DNA of 64,000 nt from Amoebophrya sp. A120. Taxonomy: Eukaryota; Sar; Dinophyceae; Syndiniales; Amoebophryaceae. Positions 11,571 through 25,400 of this stretch are shown here, piece after piece. Position 1 is the first letter of the stretch. Every line of letters starts with the position of its first letter. A program made the translations under genes and the position numbers. A model generated the notes under the pieces. It ran no database searches. It saw only the letters and a program-made list of their open reading frames with translations, and was not told the origin of the DNA. Location of the stretch: NCBI GenBank assembly GCA_905178155.1, contig CAJINV010000005.1:7370989-7434988 (forward strand), read 5' to 3'.

Positions 11571-12853
11571 TGAGGAACCACATGGGATACATTTTTTAAT
11601 ATGTCGCGCTGGATAACGTGGATCATCTTCGTAAAAGAAGTACAACATACTGTAAGTAGTTCATGTGCGACTTACAATTCGAATTCTTTATCTTCGAAAA
11701 GAAAAATGTCAACTAGTTTCACAACTTGACCTTGTTGGTGCTCCTGCTTTCCAGCTTGTTCATCAAGTCTTGTCGGTGCAAAGACAGCACCTCTTGCACA
11801 TCATATAGAGGCACGCGGCCTACAACATTTGCCACATTTTTTGTAGCAAGTCCAAAATGATAAAATTGAATCTTTCACCAGGATGACGACGTCGAGAACA
11901 ATTTGATGAAATTTGTCGGAGGAATTTATACCATGTTGACCTCTTCTCAAAAATCATACGACTTGATGAACAGGCACAATTCTACGAACAGTACAACTTC
12001 ACGAAATTTTCTCAAAATTATGCGAAAAAGATTCTTTCGTCCCACCTCAAACAAACATATGAGGGGGCACTGTGTGTAGTAGCTATGTTGTTCTATTTGT
12101 TGGCCGATCCCAATCTTATGCTTCACGATGACCAGGCAAAAACATGATCACCTTTTTGCGGCGCGGGAGTTAGTTCTACCTTCACCACAAAAATTCTGGA
12201 GAGTCAGAAGTGCTTTGCTTTTCTTCTTGCGTCTTCTTCCCTTCCTGTTTTATCTGTAGATGGTGCAGAATGCAGATAAGCCCCAAATTCAAATACTTAC
12301 ACCATGACATGGGGCCTCGTACCACTGGAGATGACAAATACAACCTTCGGTGCTGAAGATGGTCCTCATCTTCCATATTCACTTCACCCAATGAAGGAGC
12401 AGGAGTTCCTCGTGTTGACATATGAGTTCTTTCGTGGGCGCCCCTGCTGTGCCGGTCATCTCTGCAGATCTTCATCCATGGTCCCTAAACAATCGAAATC
12501 CACATCGACGAGATCTTCTTCCGTGGTTTCTTGGTTTCTTCTTGTGCTTATCGAGTTGTACAAGTTTGCTCAGCTACAAGTTCTTCGTAAACAGAAACAT
12601 GTCAATAAAAGCAGTGGACGATCATGTGAACGTAAACGCCTATGTCTTGGGCGGCGGCGGCCTTGAAAAGACCGCAATATTCATTCAGATTCCATCCTGC
12701 CGACGGTAAAGAAAGAGATAGACATAGATACCGTGGCCCCGTCCCGGACCCGGGTGCAGCTAAAGAGATAAACCGCAGGCGAAGCAAAAGCTACTAGCTT
12801 TTCGCTTTCACTTACCACACAACGAAAAGAATGGACAAGAAAAGTTTAGGAAA
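11571..12853. other. Intergenic, no gene seen
   Basis: About 1.3 kb with no TIR elements and only short unsupported ORFs. Holds the CWC22 3' end and the upstream region of the next gene. Confidence 0.5.
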
Positions 12854-15800
12854 ATGAGTGCTCGCACTGCAGCTTCATCCGCCGGCGCAGGTGCCAGCAG
12901 CGCAAAAATGTGGCATTATTGCTCTACAAAATCGTCCAACAGAAATAAATCACTTCTGAAAACGCTCCCGGTGAATCTGCAAAGGCAGGTGATGAGAGAC
13001 GTGTTGCGAAATAAACAAGTGGAATTTGCAGGAACAACACCGATATGCAATGCAAAAGCATCGTACTAGTGTAAATTGCAATACAAATTGGCTCAGCATT
13101 ACAAATTAAATTTGTAATGCGGATCTACCTTAAAAAAATTTGTAATGCATGCATAACTCCAATTACCATTAGTACGAGTACGATACTTTTGCAATGCATA
13201 ACCGAGTTGCAGTACAACGCGCAATATCAAATGGAAATATGTCTGGGTCTGGAAAGTTGGAACTTGTAATGCGTGTCTCTCATCTCAGGAAAATCTGTGG
13301 TGCATGAGCAGCAAATGGGCAGCTTTTCTTGTCATGCAAAAACGCAATTTGTATTTGTCATGCGTGTTAGGTATCAGGAGTCGGTTCGAAAGCTTGTCAT
13401 GCTTGGCTGCCATTGCAAGTGTTGCAATCATGCGCAAGTCAGCATCACAGATTTCCAGACCGAGACACATTTGCAGTTGACACGCAACACAAATTATGTT
13501 GCCACAGGTCGTGGACCAGCCGCGTCCGTTCTCCTGTCCGGACCGCTTGTGGTATGAGAGTGCACAATCACCCCCCTCCCCCTCATTTGTATGGCATGAA
13601 CAGCAATACAAACACGAGGAACAAATGGAGCCTGTGCATGACAAGTTTATGTGCCTAATGTGGTACTAGTATTTTTCTGGCTTCCGGTTCCGTAATTTGT
13701 GATGCACAATAGTGTCACAAGGGAACAACTGGAGTTGCGATTTTGCATGAGAGATGAGGACGAGGGGGAGTTCTTGTGCACTGTCATATGTGGACGAAGA
13801 AAGCCGGTTGCCCTCGCGGGTAACCCTGCAGGAGGCAAACTCCTTACAGGCTATCGAGAACGAATGGCGCATGGAATCACTATCCTGGGCCAGTAGCAGC
13901 GGCAAAATATCAAAGGCGATGAGTTCATCTTTGGGAGGAGCAAGAACTTCTTCATCTTCACAGTTGTGCACAACAAGTTCCAGCGTCGACCACGTCGAAG
14001 ATCATGCACAACGCCCGACCCTCTACCAGCAGCTCAACCACAATGGCAAGCAATTCCGCCCCAGTATCCCGCTCACGCGCGCCCAGGAAACGCAGCTCAT
14101 CGTGGACATTTTTCCCAACGAGTGCCCCTCCTTCCTGGAGAAGCGCAAGCGGTGCCACAAGCACCTGTGGGTTTGTTTGAAGCGCAGGCGGTTCCGGGAG
14201 TGTGCCTTCATCCTGGAGCAAATGCAGCTCCGGCAAATATGCATCGCAAAAGGATCACACTCGTACTGAAAATTCTTGCAATCGTGATGCATTGCAGACC
14301 TTTTTCTTAAGGTAAAAAAATGCTAAGGAAAGTTGTCATGCGAATCTTACTAGTGTAGTACAAGTACAAGTACGATACTTTTGCAATGCATAGCAGATTC
14401 CTTTCGACGAAATCAGCTATAATTTCGCGATTTACCTGCAGCTTTTGAACTATTCCTGCGTCGAACAGAATGTCTGTAGCTCCGAGCCGTCGTCAGCGCG
14501 CGGAACAGGAGCACCAGGTAGTACAACGAAAAGCGCACTATCAACAACGTCGATGCCCCCAAAGCGCCCGTCCTACGCCTCGCGGTTGAATCGGAACGAG
14601 TCGTCTGTCATTGACGCGAAAAACCATTTGCTACTGGAAAATATCGCACGAACAAAGTGTTTCACTGTAACGATTTTGCAAGTCCTGGATCACAAGTTCG
14701 TTACACATGACAAAGAAAATTTGCCATGCGAGACTCCTAAAATAAAAGGGAAAACACGGCTGAAAATCCCTTGTCTTGGTTGTATGTGTAGCAAGACAAA
14801 TGCTTCTGTGTTCCATTTTTTGCATCACAAGTTTACACTGCAGAAACAGTTTTTTCTTTCGATAGAAAACCGCAGGAAAGCGGTAGCGAATTCCTTCGCG
14901 TTTCTCACCCAGATGCGGTCGGAAAACATCTACCACTATCCTCTGCAAAAGTATCGTACTCGTAGTAATTGCAGTCATGCATTACAAATCTTTTTCTTGA
15001 GGCAAATGCGCATTACGAATTCCATATCTGATGCTAAGAAAATTTGTAATGCAATTTATCCTAGTATGATGCTTTTGCAGTTCATAACCACCCAACGCTG
15101 CTGATATCCGACGCTGCAGAAGTCCTCTCGCTGCACCCGCTATACTAATTACTGATAAAAGAATTCTGATTGACAAAACTCAAATTGCCAAGTCCTCGTC
15201 GGACCAGCACGGCAAGCAAACTCCACCTTTCATGTTGCTGCGCAGATTTCTTTTTATGAATATGCGATCTGTATATTAACCTGTAATGAGGTAGAGGTGC
15301 TCCTTTTGCAACCATGCATAGCTGAGGCTGCACGCGAATTTTCTGAGCGCCTACGAAGAGTTGGTGTGTGTGAACGCATATGCTTTGCAAGAGTATCGTA
15401 CTCGTACTCATTGCAGTCATGCACTACAAACCTTTTTCTTAAGGTAAATCCGCTTGACAAATTCCATTCCTCATGCTGAGGAAATTTGTCATGCGATTTG
15501 TGCTAGTACGATGCTTTTGCAGTTCATAACGCGACCCCGAACGAGGAAAACTTACGCAAGGTGGTGAAATATCAACTGCAAAAATGTCTGGGTCTGGAAG
15601 AATGCAAGTTTGTCATGCTTGTCTGGCATGACTCGAGAATCTGTGTTGCATAGGCACGAAGAGGCCCTCTTACCTGTCATGCAAAAACGCAGTTTGCCAT
15701 GCGGAATACGTAAGACATGGGAGCCAAAAAATTTGTCATGCATAGCTGCGTATTGCAGTGCGTCTCCCTTTCACTTTTAGCATTACAAGTTTCCAGACCC

Positions 15801-17362
15801 AGACATTTTTGCAATCCATATGAAAACTTTCTGGGAGATAGCGCTCTCGTTCAAAAAGAGGCGGATCCGAGCGCTGAAGGTATGAACTGCAAAAGTATCG
15901 TACTCGTATAAATGCATTACAAATTTCCTCCGCATGAGAAAGAAAATTTGTAATGCGGATTGACCTTAAGCAAAGGATTTGTAATGCATGATTGCAATAC
16001 GAGTACGATACTTTTGCACAGGATAGAAGGAGAGAATTCGCAACGGAGAATGCGCGGATATGGCATTCTCAACTGTTACATTCTTCACTGAAGCATGAAT
16101 TTGCGATGCAAGAACCGCAAAAGCCAAAGGGGGAAGGTTGCACCTGTTCCTTTAGGTGCTGCCTAGCCCTTCGCAGATTTGTCATGTGAAGCAGCTTGAT
16201 CGTGTGCATGATGTTGGGAAATTTTGCATTACAAATGTTTGTAATGCTTGAGAATGTAACGTTTGAAAACCCCATAACGGGCGAGGTGCGGGAAAGGGTG
16301 GGTCTAGTAGACCACGACGAGATATGCAAGGCAAAAGCATCGCGCTAGTAGGAATCGCACCACAAATTCGGTCAGCATGACAAATGGAATTTGTCATGCT
16401 GTTTTGCCTTGGGATGGAGATTTGTAAATGCATGTCTGCAATTACTACGAGTGCGATGCTTTTGCACAGGATACGAGACGGCACAGACCCAGGAGACTCT
16501 CAAGGCGCAAACTTCGTGGAGTAGCAGCGTCGAAGCTGCTGGACGGCGCACAGGAAGTCATAGTACTTCCGAGCCAGAGGAGGTTGTAGCAGGACTTCGG
16601 GGCGGGGTTGTACTACGGAAGCCAGCAATCTTGTTGGATAGCAAAGTCGTGTCTCCTCTTCACTCCAGCAGTGCTGACGGTGGCGGAAATGGGCATCAAC
16701 AATGCGCCAAGATGAACGCGTCCTCCGCCGCCACGGATCATCTTGATTTCGGGCGGTCGTTGTTCCCTGGAGTTGGTAAAGACCCGGACGGCGAGGTCGA
16801 AGCAGCTGACCACGACGAGCAGGATCGAAGTGAGTCGGCTGATGAATCCTTCAGCGAAAAAAGAACTGGCGATGAACAAATTTTCTCGGTTATCCTATGT
16901 AAAAACGTCCCCACGCACGTCATATTCAAGCTGGGAAGTCTGCAACACAAATCCCCAACTTTTGGGAGTTCTCCATGACAAGTTTCGATCTGCAGTGTAG
17001 TGCTGGGTAGCAAGGAAAGCCGCACGAGAAAGCCACTTTCTCATCCTGTTTACAGCATTACAAGTGCCAAAACTACACGACTGGAAACGCGTCTCATGGA
17101 GATGCGCATTACAAATGTTTCTGTCATTGCGCATTTGCATGACAACGCTGGGGTGGGAACGTTTTTACATATGATATCGGCCTCATGGTTGTCCACGTCC
17201 GCCACACCACGCCCCGGCGACGCATATCTGACAGAAGACGCGGGTAGTTGTACCATCGCAGGCATGAGGATGAGCTCAACCTCAACAGCAGCCGTCTGCA
17301 GAAGGGGAAAAGTGGTCTTGTCAAAGGAGACGGGAAAATTGGAATACCAAATTATTTCTTGA
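12854..17362 (+). CDS. Unknown protein with weak PPR-like helical stretch
   Basis: Exons: 12854-13043, 13206-13224, 13488-13552, 13794-14237, 14398-14641, 14870-14936, 15092-15140, 15326-15378, 15534-15569, 15826-15880, 16031-16058, 16282-16322, 16479-16890, 17182-17362; 627 aa. The exons are short and every intron is introner-type. The N-terminus is Ala/Ser-rich, then basic (KSLLKTLPVNLQRQVMRDVL). A central stretch (FRECAFILEQMQLRQIPFDE, then SYNFAIYLQLL) resembles one pentatricopeptide helix pair (a motif of organellar RNA-binding proteins), but one repeat is weak evidence. Further helical segments follow (FLSAYEELVCVN, FWEIALSFKKRRIRALK, RERVGLVDHDE) before a low-complexity tail. Start: ATG at the head of the open frame. 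The family is not recognised; organellar RNA binding is only a possibility. The C-terminal frame after 17182 is set by the TSD rule. Confidence 0.65.
13044..13205 (+). mobile_element. Family B introner
   Basis: TSD accga, perfect. TIRs near-perfect. Confidence 0.9.
13225..13487 (+). mobile_element. Family A introner
   Basis: TSD cgcaa. The right end reads GTTGACA instead of TTTGATA, and the arms carry several changes. Only 19 nt of exon separate it from the preceding B element. Confidence 0.85.
13553..13793 (+). mobile_element. Family F introner
   Basis: TSD tgtgg. Removal gives LVDEESRLPSRV in frame with the long downstream exon. Confidence 0.9.
14238..14397 (+). mobile_element. Family B introner
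   Basis: TSD gcaaa/gcaga. Removal joins LRQ to IPFDEISYN inside the PPR-like helix pair. Confidence 0.88.
14642..14869 (+). mobile_element. Family H introner, divergent
   Basis: TSD gaaaa. Arms TATCGCACGAACAAAGTGTT and a diverged right arm ending TTCGATA. In-frame (LLLEN to RRKAVAN). Confidence 0.75.
14937..15091 (+). mobile_element. Family B introner
   Basis: TSD accac, perfect. In-frame. Confidence 0.9.
15141..15325 (+). mobile_element. Introner remnant, possibly family B
   Basis: Starts TATACT, ends TTTTGCAACCATGCATA, which resembles the B right end. The left arm and the TSD are lost. Placed from the reading frame (LHP to RLHANFLSAYEEL). Confidence 0.5.
15379..15533 (+). mobile_element. 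Family B introner
   Basis: TSD acgca/acgcg. Joins VCVNA to TPNEENLRK in frame. Confidence 0.9.
15570..15825 (+). mobile_element. Family A introner
   Basis: TSD tgaaa. Joins RKVVK to TFWEIALSF; the flanking exon is only 36 nt. Confidence 0.9.
15881..16030 (+). mobile_element. Family B introner
   Basis: TSD gaagg; the junction can slide to GT...AG. Confidence 0.9.
16059..16281 (+). mobile_element. Family E introner
   Basis: TSD gcgga/acggg. A 28-nt exon separates it from the preceding B element. Right arm matches E (AATGTAACGTTTGAAAAC). Confidence 0.85.
16323..16478 (+). mobile_element. Family B introner
   Basis: TSD cgaga, perfect. In-frame (VDHDE to TAQTQET). Confidence 0.9.
16891..17181 (+). 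mobile_element. Family C introner, inverted relative to 9251-9521
   Basis: TSD tcggt/tcggc. The interior matches the reverse complement of the C copy at 9251-9521, yet it is also spliced in the sense direction of its host gene. Confidence 0.85.
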
Positions 17363-19441
17363 CAAAAAATATAATGCGCCGGTTTTATGCTATGCAAAAA
17401 TGTCTGCTGATCGTTTCCGTCAACTACATAATTGTGTATGACAAGAAGAAAGCGAACAAAAGCGCATTTTTTTCTTCGTAAAAAAGAAGGAAGCATCAGC
17501 TTAGCCTACTGCCTCCCGAAGGCTGCAAAAAGCTAAAGCATCGCCATCGGTTTGTTTGCTCGTTCGTTCGCCTCCAACATCGCAGCAACGTCTTATTTCG
17601 ATTCGGTTTCTGCTCTTTTTGCAGAATTTCCACAAATAAAGTAGATTGTGAACTGAGCTGGCCAGCACACGACCGGATTTTTGATCGATGTAGTCGGTTG
17701 TCTGCACCAGCCAAGGATTTATTTTGTCGGTCGTTGTAGAAGTTGTACTCCGCCAAATTATGTATTCTGTGTGGTCCGTCACCGTCTCTCGATGTCGGTA
17801 GATTTTTCATTTCGTACAACAAGCTGCAAAGAGAAAGAGGACGCGCATGGAAGTATGCACTTTTTGTCGTTCATCTCCCGACGTACTACAATGCCGGATT
17901 TTCATCGTTCACTCATTGTCATTTCGGTCGTTCAGCTGCATTCAATTCGGTAGTACTACCGTACAAATTTGCGTACTATAATCGTGCAAGTTGTTATTCG
18001 TCGTGACGAGGAATTCTATATACAGATGTGGTGGCGGAGGTGGCCTGATGACTGAGTAAAAAAGCGTCTGGTGCAGCTTCACGGTGTACTACAATCGAAG
18101 GCAATTGCCTGCATGTGCATGCAGCCATGCACATACTTGCTTCCCTTTGCCTTTGCGCTTTTAGCTCTTGCGCCCGAGATTCAGTACGAGTATTGAAGTA
18201 GACAGGTGGTCGTGCAGCTCATCAGGCACTGCTGGTTGTACTAGTGGAAGCTAGTGGGAAAAACCTACAACTTCTAGTAGTAGTAACTCTAGGTGGACGA
18301 GTGGACCATAATGTATGATGCGCACAACTACCACTTTAACACCCAAGTAGAGTCACAAGCTGGACTTCTGAAATTAGTCGCCCAGTGCACGACGTGCACA
18401 AAAAAGGACGCGCGCTAGTTGTGCCTTTTGAAGAAGCAACGGAAATATAATAGACTTGAAGATGGCAGTAATCAGTCAGGACACCTTCGCCGCTTGCTGT
18501 AGCAAGCCCTGCGGCAGACGATGGCGAAACGATCACAAAATCAGCTGCTGCCACGAAATTCGATGCATTGAATACCAATCGTCGTGCTGATATAGACACT
18601 GTCGGTGAAGAAAAGTGATGCTGATAAAAAACGCTCCATCTCTATCCCCCCACTTTCCCACTCAGGATCCCATTTAACTATGTTGTATCTCGATATTTCT
18701 GAAGATTTTGGTTTTTTCTATTTGATTTCCTGCGCATATACTTTCTACATTTTGTTCAACACGGCGAGACTACTAAGACAACTAGAGTTGTGAAGATGTT
18801 ATGAGTTTATAATTTTCATCCCGGAGTAGATCAAATAATTAGCCTTGGTGTGTCATTTATTTTCGCAGTCGCAGTGCCACCACCATCACGACCATCAACC
18901 CGAACGTAACAACCTGAACTCGCGCTCGCCAGCACCGAAAACGACCAACGGAGCAGCATAAGAATCTCGATCTCTCCAATAATCACAGTACAACGACAGG
19001 ACCTCCGCAGCTTGTACGACACTGCTCGGAGAGCAGTGCACAAGAAATATAAGTGGAATCCCTGACGCGGGGAAGAAATCACGTCCTCGTGCGGATTCAT
19101 CACGGTGGAGTCGCAACTACAAGTTGTGGCCCTCGATGCGTGACAACGAAGTAGAACACCTGCAACTTCCACGTCGCAAATCCACTACGTTGTCCATCCA
19201 ACTTCGAAAAGTTTATGATGCGGGCTCGGAGATGAGGATGAAGTTGAACATGAAGATGAAGAACCAGTGGCAGGAACATCAAGAACATGTGGACCACGGT
19301 CGTGGCCTAATTCGCGGTTCTTGGTAGACGAGAGTGAGAAGTGTACTGGGTTGTTCTGCAAACAAAACCTTTAATTATTCTATCTCCTGATATGTTCACC
19401 ATCTCCTCCTCGTCGACCACAAGTTTAGTACACTACAAAGT
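17363..19441. other. Intergenic, no gene seen
   Basis: About 2.1 kb without TIR elements or convincing ORFs. A frame open to about 17481 overlaps the end of the preceding gene but has a stop codon upstream and was not called. Confidence 0.5.
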
Positions 19442-22400
19442 ATGTCGGCCTCCTTCCCGAAACCGAATCGCAGCAAAGGACACCCGCCTCAGGTGCACAA
19501 CTTTTACCCAGGCACGGTGCTGGGTGGTGGAACAGCGCCACCACCACACGGTGCCGGGTCCACCCCAACATCGGGGAACAACACTATAGCTTCACCGAAA
19601 ACATCAATAATATTGGGCGAAGGTGTAGTAGGTGTTGGTCCTGGTCCTGGTCAGAAGCAGAAGACGGCTGAAAAATTATCGAAGCAGGTCGCGAACATCA
19701 AACAAGGTGAAAACAAGAAGAGGAACCTAGCCGCCAGTAGCACGGCGTCTTTCCCGTCTTCTGCTTTTCCCGAAGTAAATCAAGCTCAAGCTTCTTCATC
19801 CGAAATAAGTAGGTCAGAGTACAACAACATCAACTCGAACGCGATAATATCCGGCAGCAACTACAACAACAGCATCGGCCAGCAGGTGCCACCGAGCCAA
19901 TCATCGTACGGAGCAGGAGCTAGCTCGTCTATTGTCTATGGCCCGCCGTCTAGTCAACATTCTGGCGTCGGAGTAGGAGGTGGTCCAGCGGGGGCTCCAC
20001 CTATAATTCTTGCGGGCTACGATTCCAATATAAGTAGTTACGGGCGGCGGGCGGGGCAGGAACACCACAAGAGCGGCAGCATGAACAAACGAACGGTAAA
20101 CTACAAAGGAGGTACGAGTACTACGACTAGCGCAGGAGCAGGAACAACTACTACAACATCGGGCGGCGGGTTACTGCAAAAGGCCTCAACAGGCGACTTC
20201 GGTTCTTCGTCTTCAGGAATAAACAAAAGCGCGCCTTCTTTACCTTCTTCGTCCGCGGTGGCTGCTAGTACAACTGGAGACACTGGGTCGTCGGAATTTA
20301 TTATGTCAACTGGCGTAGTTGGTCCAGCTCCAGCGAACCTTCACAACTACAACGGCGCAAGCGGCCCCAGTATGATATTAACGACAGCAGCACCACAGCA
20401 AGACCAAAGATATTACAACTACAGTGGCACGACAAACAGCGACAAGACAGCAGCCGCCAGGCAGTCGGCTGCGCAGAGCACGGGAGCCGCGAGTTGGTCT
20501 TATCACGGAGGGGTTCATACAGCTTATGACGAGAATGAGGACGCTGCTGGAGAACAAGATCTAGAGGACAAGCAGCAATCTGGACTTGTGTTCTACAGTA
20601 CTGCGAACGATCAGACTAGTAACACACAACTAGGGCCATCTCTATCAACTACAGACCATCTGCACAACATCTCGTCCGGGTTGGCAAAAAATTCCTCTAG
20701 AATAGACAACAACTTTCAGCTTGTTCACAATTTATCCGCCGAGCAGGAACAAACAGCGCAAGATGAACCACAGCTGTTGATGATTCCCGAGCCCTCTACC
20801 GCTCCCTACTCGCAGTGGGGGGATAATTTCGATCTTCTTCACGACAGGGACACGACGAATAACAGTAGTGGGATCTACTCAACATCTGGACGACCAGAAG
20901 CCTTGATGTTGTCCTCGGCCACGTCGAGCGCGGCTTTTTACCCGGCGGCGAATCATGTGCAGCAGCATGTGCTGGTAAAGAAGCAATTTCAACATCCTGC
21001 AGCAGGAGCTGTGCCCGGAGGTGGAGTGGGAGCTGCTACTGGTACTGCTCCTGCCGGTAATTTCGCGTACCACTACGGACCGCCGTCTTCCCCCATGTCC
21101 ATGAATTACACAGCGCTGCAGCAACAACGGCATCTTCGTGCTGCAGGAACTTCTTTTACCGCTGGCAAAAAGCTGAAGCAGACGAGATTCAACAACTATT
21201 CCGTCGCCAGCGCCCTATCCGCGGCCGGGGAGGGGAGTGTGAGCGAAGAAAGCCTGCTGAATGGGGTCGCTGTGCCTTCCTCTCCCTCCGGCGAGCAGAT
21301 GATGATGTTGAGGGGACAGAATAATTACAACAATCATGCGCCACAGACCGCGACGAGTCCTCAGAGTGGTCCTCGTTCTACGAACAAAAGCCAAAACTCC
21401 ACCATCCCCTCGAGTCTGAGCATATCAAATGCAAAAATGTCTGGGTCTGGAAGAGCAAGAGTCCGAAATTTCCTATGCTGTTTTTGCATGACACAGAATG
21501 TCTGTCATGGAAGCCCTAGCATTACAGATCTTTAGAGGCCTTCCTGATACCTATTCCCCATGACAAATGCCCTCCACGCGTAGCACAAACCGGACTCCTT
21601 TTGCTGGTCATGCAATACAGAACTTTTTAGAGTCCAAAGTTAGCATCACAAGTTCCAACCTTCCAGACCCAGACATTTTTTGCAATGCATAGAGCAGCGG
21701 GCAGAGCAATCTGGCGTCGGGAGCCAGCAGTGGTGCGCCGACCTCCGGGGCAGCTGGTGCACGGGGAGGACAACATCGTCTACACCAGAAACAAGTTTTT
21801 CCCACCAACGGCCCTGATTTGTTCGGACTGAACAACTCGCAGCCGCAGACCGGGGGACACCAGTTTTCCGCCAAGGCGCTGCGGCATTTTTACGACATAT
21901 CAAGTGCAAACATTTCTGGGTCTGGAAGAGTGGAACTTGTAATGCTGTCTGCGGATTCTATGAATATTTGTGTTGCAGCATGAGCAGCAAGAGGAGTCCA
22001 GTTCTTGGCCCGCGGAGCGGGCATTTCTCATGCGCAATTAGCATCAAGAAGCTCTCAAAAAATCTGTAATGCTAGCGCCAGCATCACGGACCTCACGGGT
22101 CATGCAAAATGTGCATGACAAGCCACGACTCTTCCAGACCCAGACATTTTTGCATTTGATACGACACGTGGGGAGACAAAATCCTGTTCAGCCAAAATTC
22201 CGGGTACAACGAGCGGAACCAGTATTTGCTACTGCAGACCATGTATGCATTGCAAAAGTAACGTTCTTACTAGTATAAATTGCAATACAAATTCCATCAG
22301 CATGAGAAATAAAATTTGTCATGCGGATTCACTTTAAGAAAGAAACTTGTAATGTATGACTGCAATTAGATACTACGAATACGATACTTTTGCACAGGAT

Positions 22401-25400
22401 ACCATGTACCCGTCCAACCTTCTGAAATCCCCGCAGTTTTCCCAGAACACGCCCTTCTCCGGGCTGGCGCAGTGGTACATGAACGCGGATATGCCGGCGG
22501 CGTTCGACGGAACTAACGCGAGCTCGATGCGGATTACGGTGGAGCTCCTTCACCACATGCGATTCTCGCAGGAGCTCCTGGTCTCCAAACAGGCGGTGTA
22601 TGAGAAGTTGAACGAACTAGAGCGATTGTCGAAGCTGCGGAACTATGGATTGCAAATATGTCTGGGTCTGGAAGAGTGCAAGTTTGTCATGCTTGTCTGG
22701 CATGACAGAAGAGTTTGTGATGCGTGTCGAAGAAGAGACCCTCTTGTTGCTTGTCATGCAATAAAACGCAACTTGTCACACGGAAAGCGCAACACTAAGC
22801 AGCGCAAATATTTTTCATGCTTGGCTGTGCATTGCAGAGCATTCACTATTCACAACTCAGCATTACAAGTTTCCAGACCCAGACATATTTGCATTTGATA
22901 GCAACTACGGGTACTGGCGCGAACCCATCGCACTGGAGCCGTGGATGCTCCGTGGGGTGGATTTCGATGTCAAAAACGCCGCCTTAATGCCCAAGTACGA
23001 CCGGGACTACACGAACATCAATCGAACGTCCGTCCAGCTTTTCTACATGGTCTCCCAGATCCTCCGCACGGAGTTTCTGAAGGTTGCGGAGCCGAGCTCA
23101 GGGGATATCTTGGAAGCGGCGCGGCACGTCATCGAAAATCCGGACGCGCTGAACCAGCAACAGCTGAAGCTCGCGACGAAAAAGGCGCAACCAATGATCG
23201 GGGCCTTATTGAACAAACAGTGGATGCGACTCGACCCCCTCTGGCAGCTGCAGTGCTACCATTTTTACAGCTCTCTGCCCACGACGGACAAGATCAAGCA
23301 GCTGAAACGGGAGAACAAATGCACTGAAGAAGACCAGTGGAGAAAAGCGCACCGGTGGCGCATGTTGACCTCCTGTGTCTACAAGTGCGTGAACAACGCG
23401 GATTTCCGGTTGAACGACTTGCAGCAGTGCGGCATCATCGAAGCTCTGGCGCGGGAAACGCAGCTGCCCGGGGAAGGGGAGGCGCTGGCGCAAGAGTTCA
23501 ACCGCTATTATAACAGGAATAGTGCAGGGGGTGATGCTGGTGATCATTATGACCACCAGCAGTATGCGACGAAATCTAGGCAGTCTATGTTCCGGAAGAT
23601 GATGCAATTCAGAATCTCGCCGCAACAGGTAGCGGCAGGTGGTACGACGACGACTTATGGAAACAAAGGTGGCGGCGCTGGTGCTGCAACTTCAGACCCG
23701 ACGTCGAAAAAGGTCTACAACATCATCTCCATTGATGATTTTTACAAGGCGGCTTGTTCCGCGTCCCGGCTCACCGACGCGTTTGAAGCGGGCGCCAATC
23801 GGAGTCGCATCCACAAAATGATGGCTTTGTCGGAGAAAGAGCTGAAGACGTCCATGAAGTACTCCATGCAGCAGCAGCAGTACATTCACCAAACTTCTTC
23901 CAACAGCTACAACCCGAAGCACGAGTGCAAGTTCTTGTCAGACGGCGGAGCGTCCACGCCGGACCACGGCAAAGCTCTCTTCGACAGCGTGCAAATCCTC
24001 ACGTACGACGCCGAGTCTAACCGCGTGAATTTAAACCCGATTTTCGGCGACGCGCTGGGTGCGGGTTGCGACAACAACCTCCAGATCAACAACTTCCAGG
24101 TGTTACGGCTCTATAACAGCAGCTCTGCGCTGACAAATGCCGCTGATTCTTCCCTGCACCAAAACGAGAAACTGTTCGTCTCTTTCGTGTATCAAATGTA
24201 AAAATGTCTGGGTCTGGAAACTTGTGATGCAGGGTGGGGTCTCATGATGAGGCCACAATTGCTGGCCCAGCATGACATGTTCCTGAGCTTCTACGTGTTG
24301 CCTATTCTGCATGACAAACTGCGTTTCTGCATCACAGAAAAGTGGGGCTCTTGGGTAACGTGCATGACAGATTTAAGAGTCATGCCAGACAAGCATGACA
24401 AACATGCATTCTTCCAGACCCAGACATTTTTGCATTTGATATCGTGACGGTCCGCGACCAGGCCCCGCCGGAGGGGTGTGGGATGTGGTATTACGTCACT
24501 TACTATCAAATGCAGATATGTCTGAGTCTGGATGAGAATGGAAATGTTTGTCATGCGTTTTGTGAATGACACAGATGGTCTTTAATGCGCGCAACAGCAT
24601 TACAGGTTTTGCGCAGGCCTTTTGATGCCTGTTTCGCATGAGAAATTTCCTGCTTGCGTAGCAAAAGACGGGCAGCTTTTGGCGTTCAAGCAACACAAAT
24701 TCATGGGTTGTCCAGACCATGCATCACAAGTTGGAACTCGTCTTCCAGACACAGACATGTTTGCGGTTGATACTTACGTCTGGGTGATGCAGCACCGGCT
24801 AATCCAGAAATTCATGAAGTGGGTGGGGCAATCGCCGATCCGCTGCTGTCCGCTGAGCTCGCGACAGCGGACGGTGAATAACGTATTTGTCTATGGGCTG
24901 AGCGGGCTCTTGACGTTAGGAGAGATCACCGGCATTCTGTTCGGGCTGTACTTCATGTTTCAAGAGTGCATGCCCGAGGCAGAGGCCTTGGAGGCGTGGC
25001 TGATCGTGATTTACATCGTGTCCGGTTTGGCGGTGTTGACCGGCATCATGGTGGTTTCCTTCTGTCTAGTCAGCCGAAGAGGCGGGATGCACTCCAGTGA
25101 CCCGGTGACCCAAATGATCGACGTGCTGTATTCTGGTAGTCAGTTCGGCTTCAAAATGGTCGCGAACTCGGATGCGATCGCCGCCGCAATTCGCTTAACG
25201 CACAAGTACCACGGGATGCAAAACATGATGGATTCTCATCTCTCGATCGAGAACTCGGAGTTGCTCGGAATCGATCCCCGCAGGCCGAACCCGTATTGGG
25301 TGGAAGCGATCTTCAACCCAATCACCGGCTTTTTCGAGTGCGAATTCGAGTATGACGGGAAAATCTCCACGTTCGCCTTCTGGCCGACGCTAACGGGATA

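Noticed and set aside
13273-13557. Short ORFs inside introners (many, on both strands)
   Set aside because: They are built from repeated element sequence (CNA/HDK-type words) and vary between copies; no sign of a transposase.
17248-17481. Frame with RHEDELNLNSSRLQKG at the end of the third gene
   Set aside because: A stop codon lies just upstream in the same frame, and the junction set by the TSD enters another frame.
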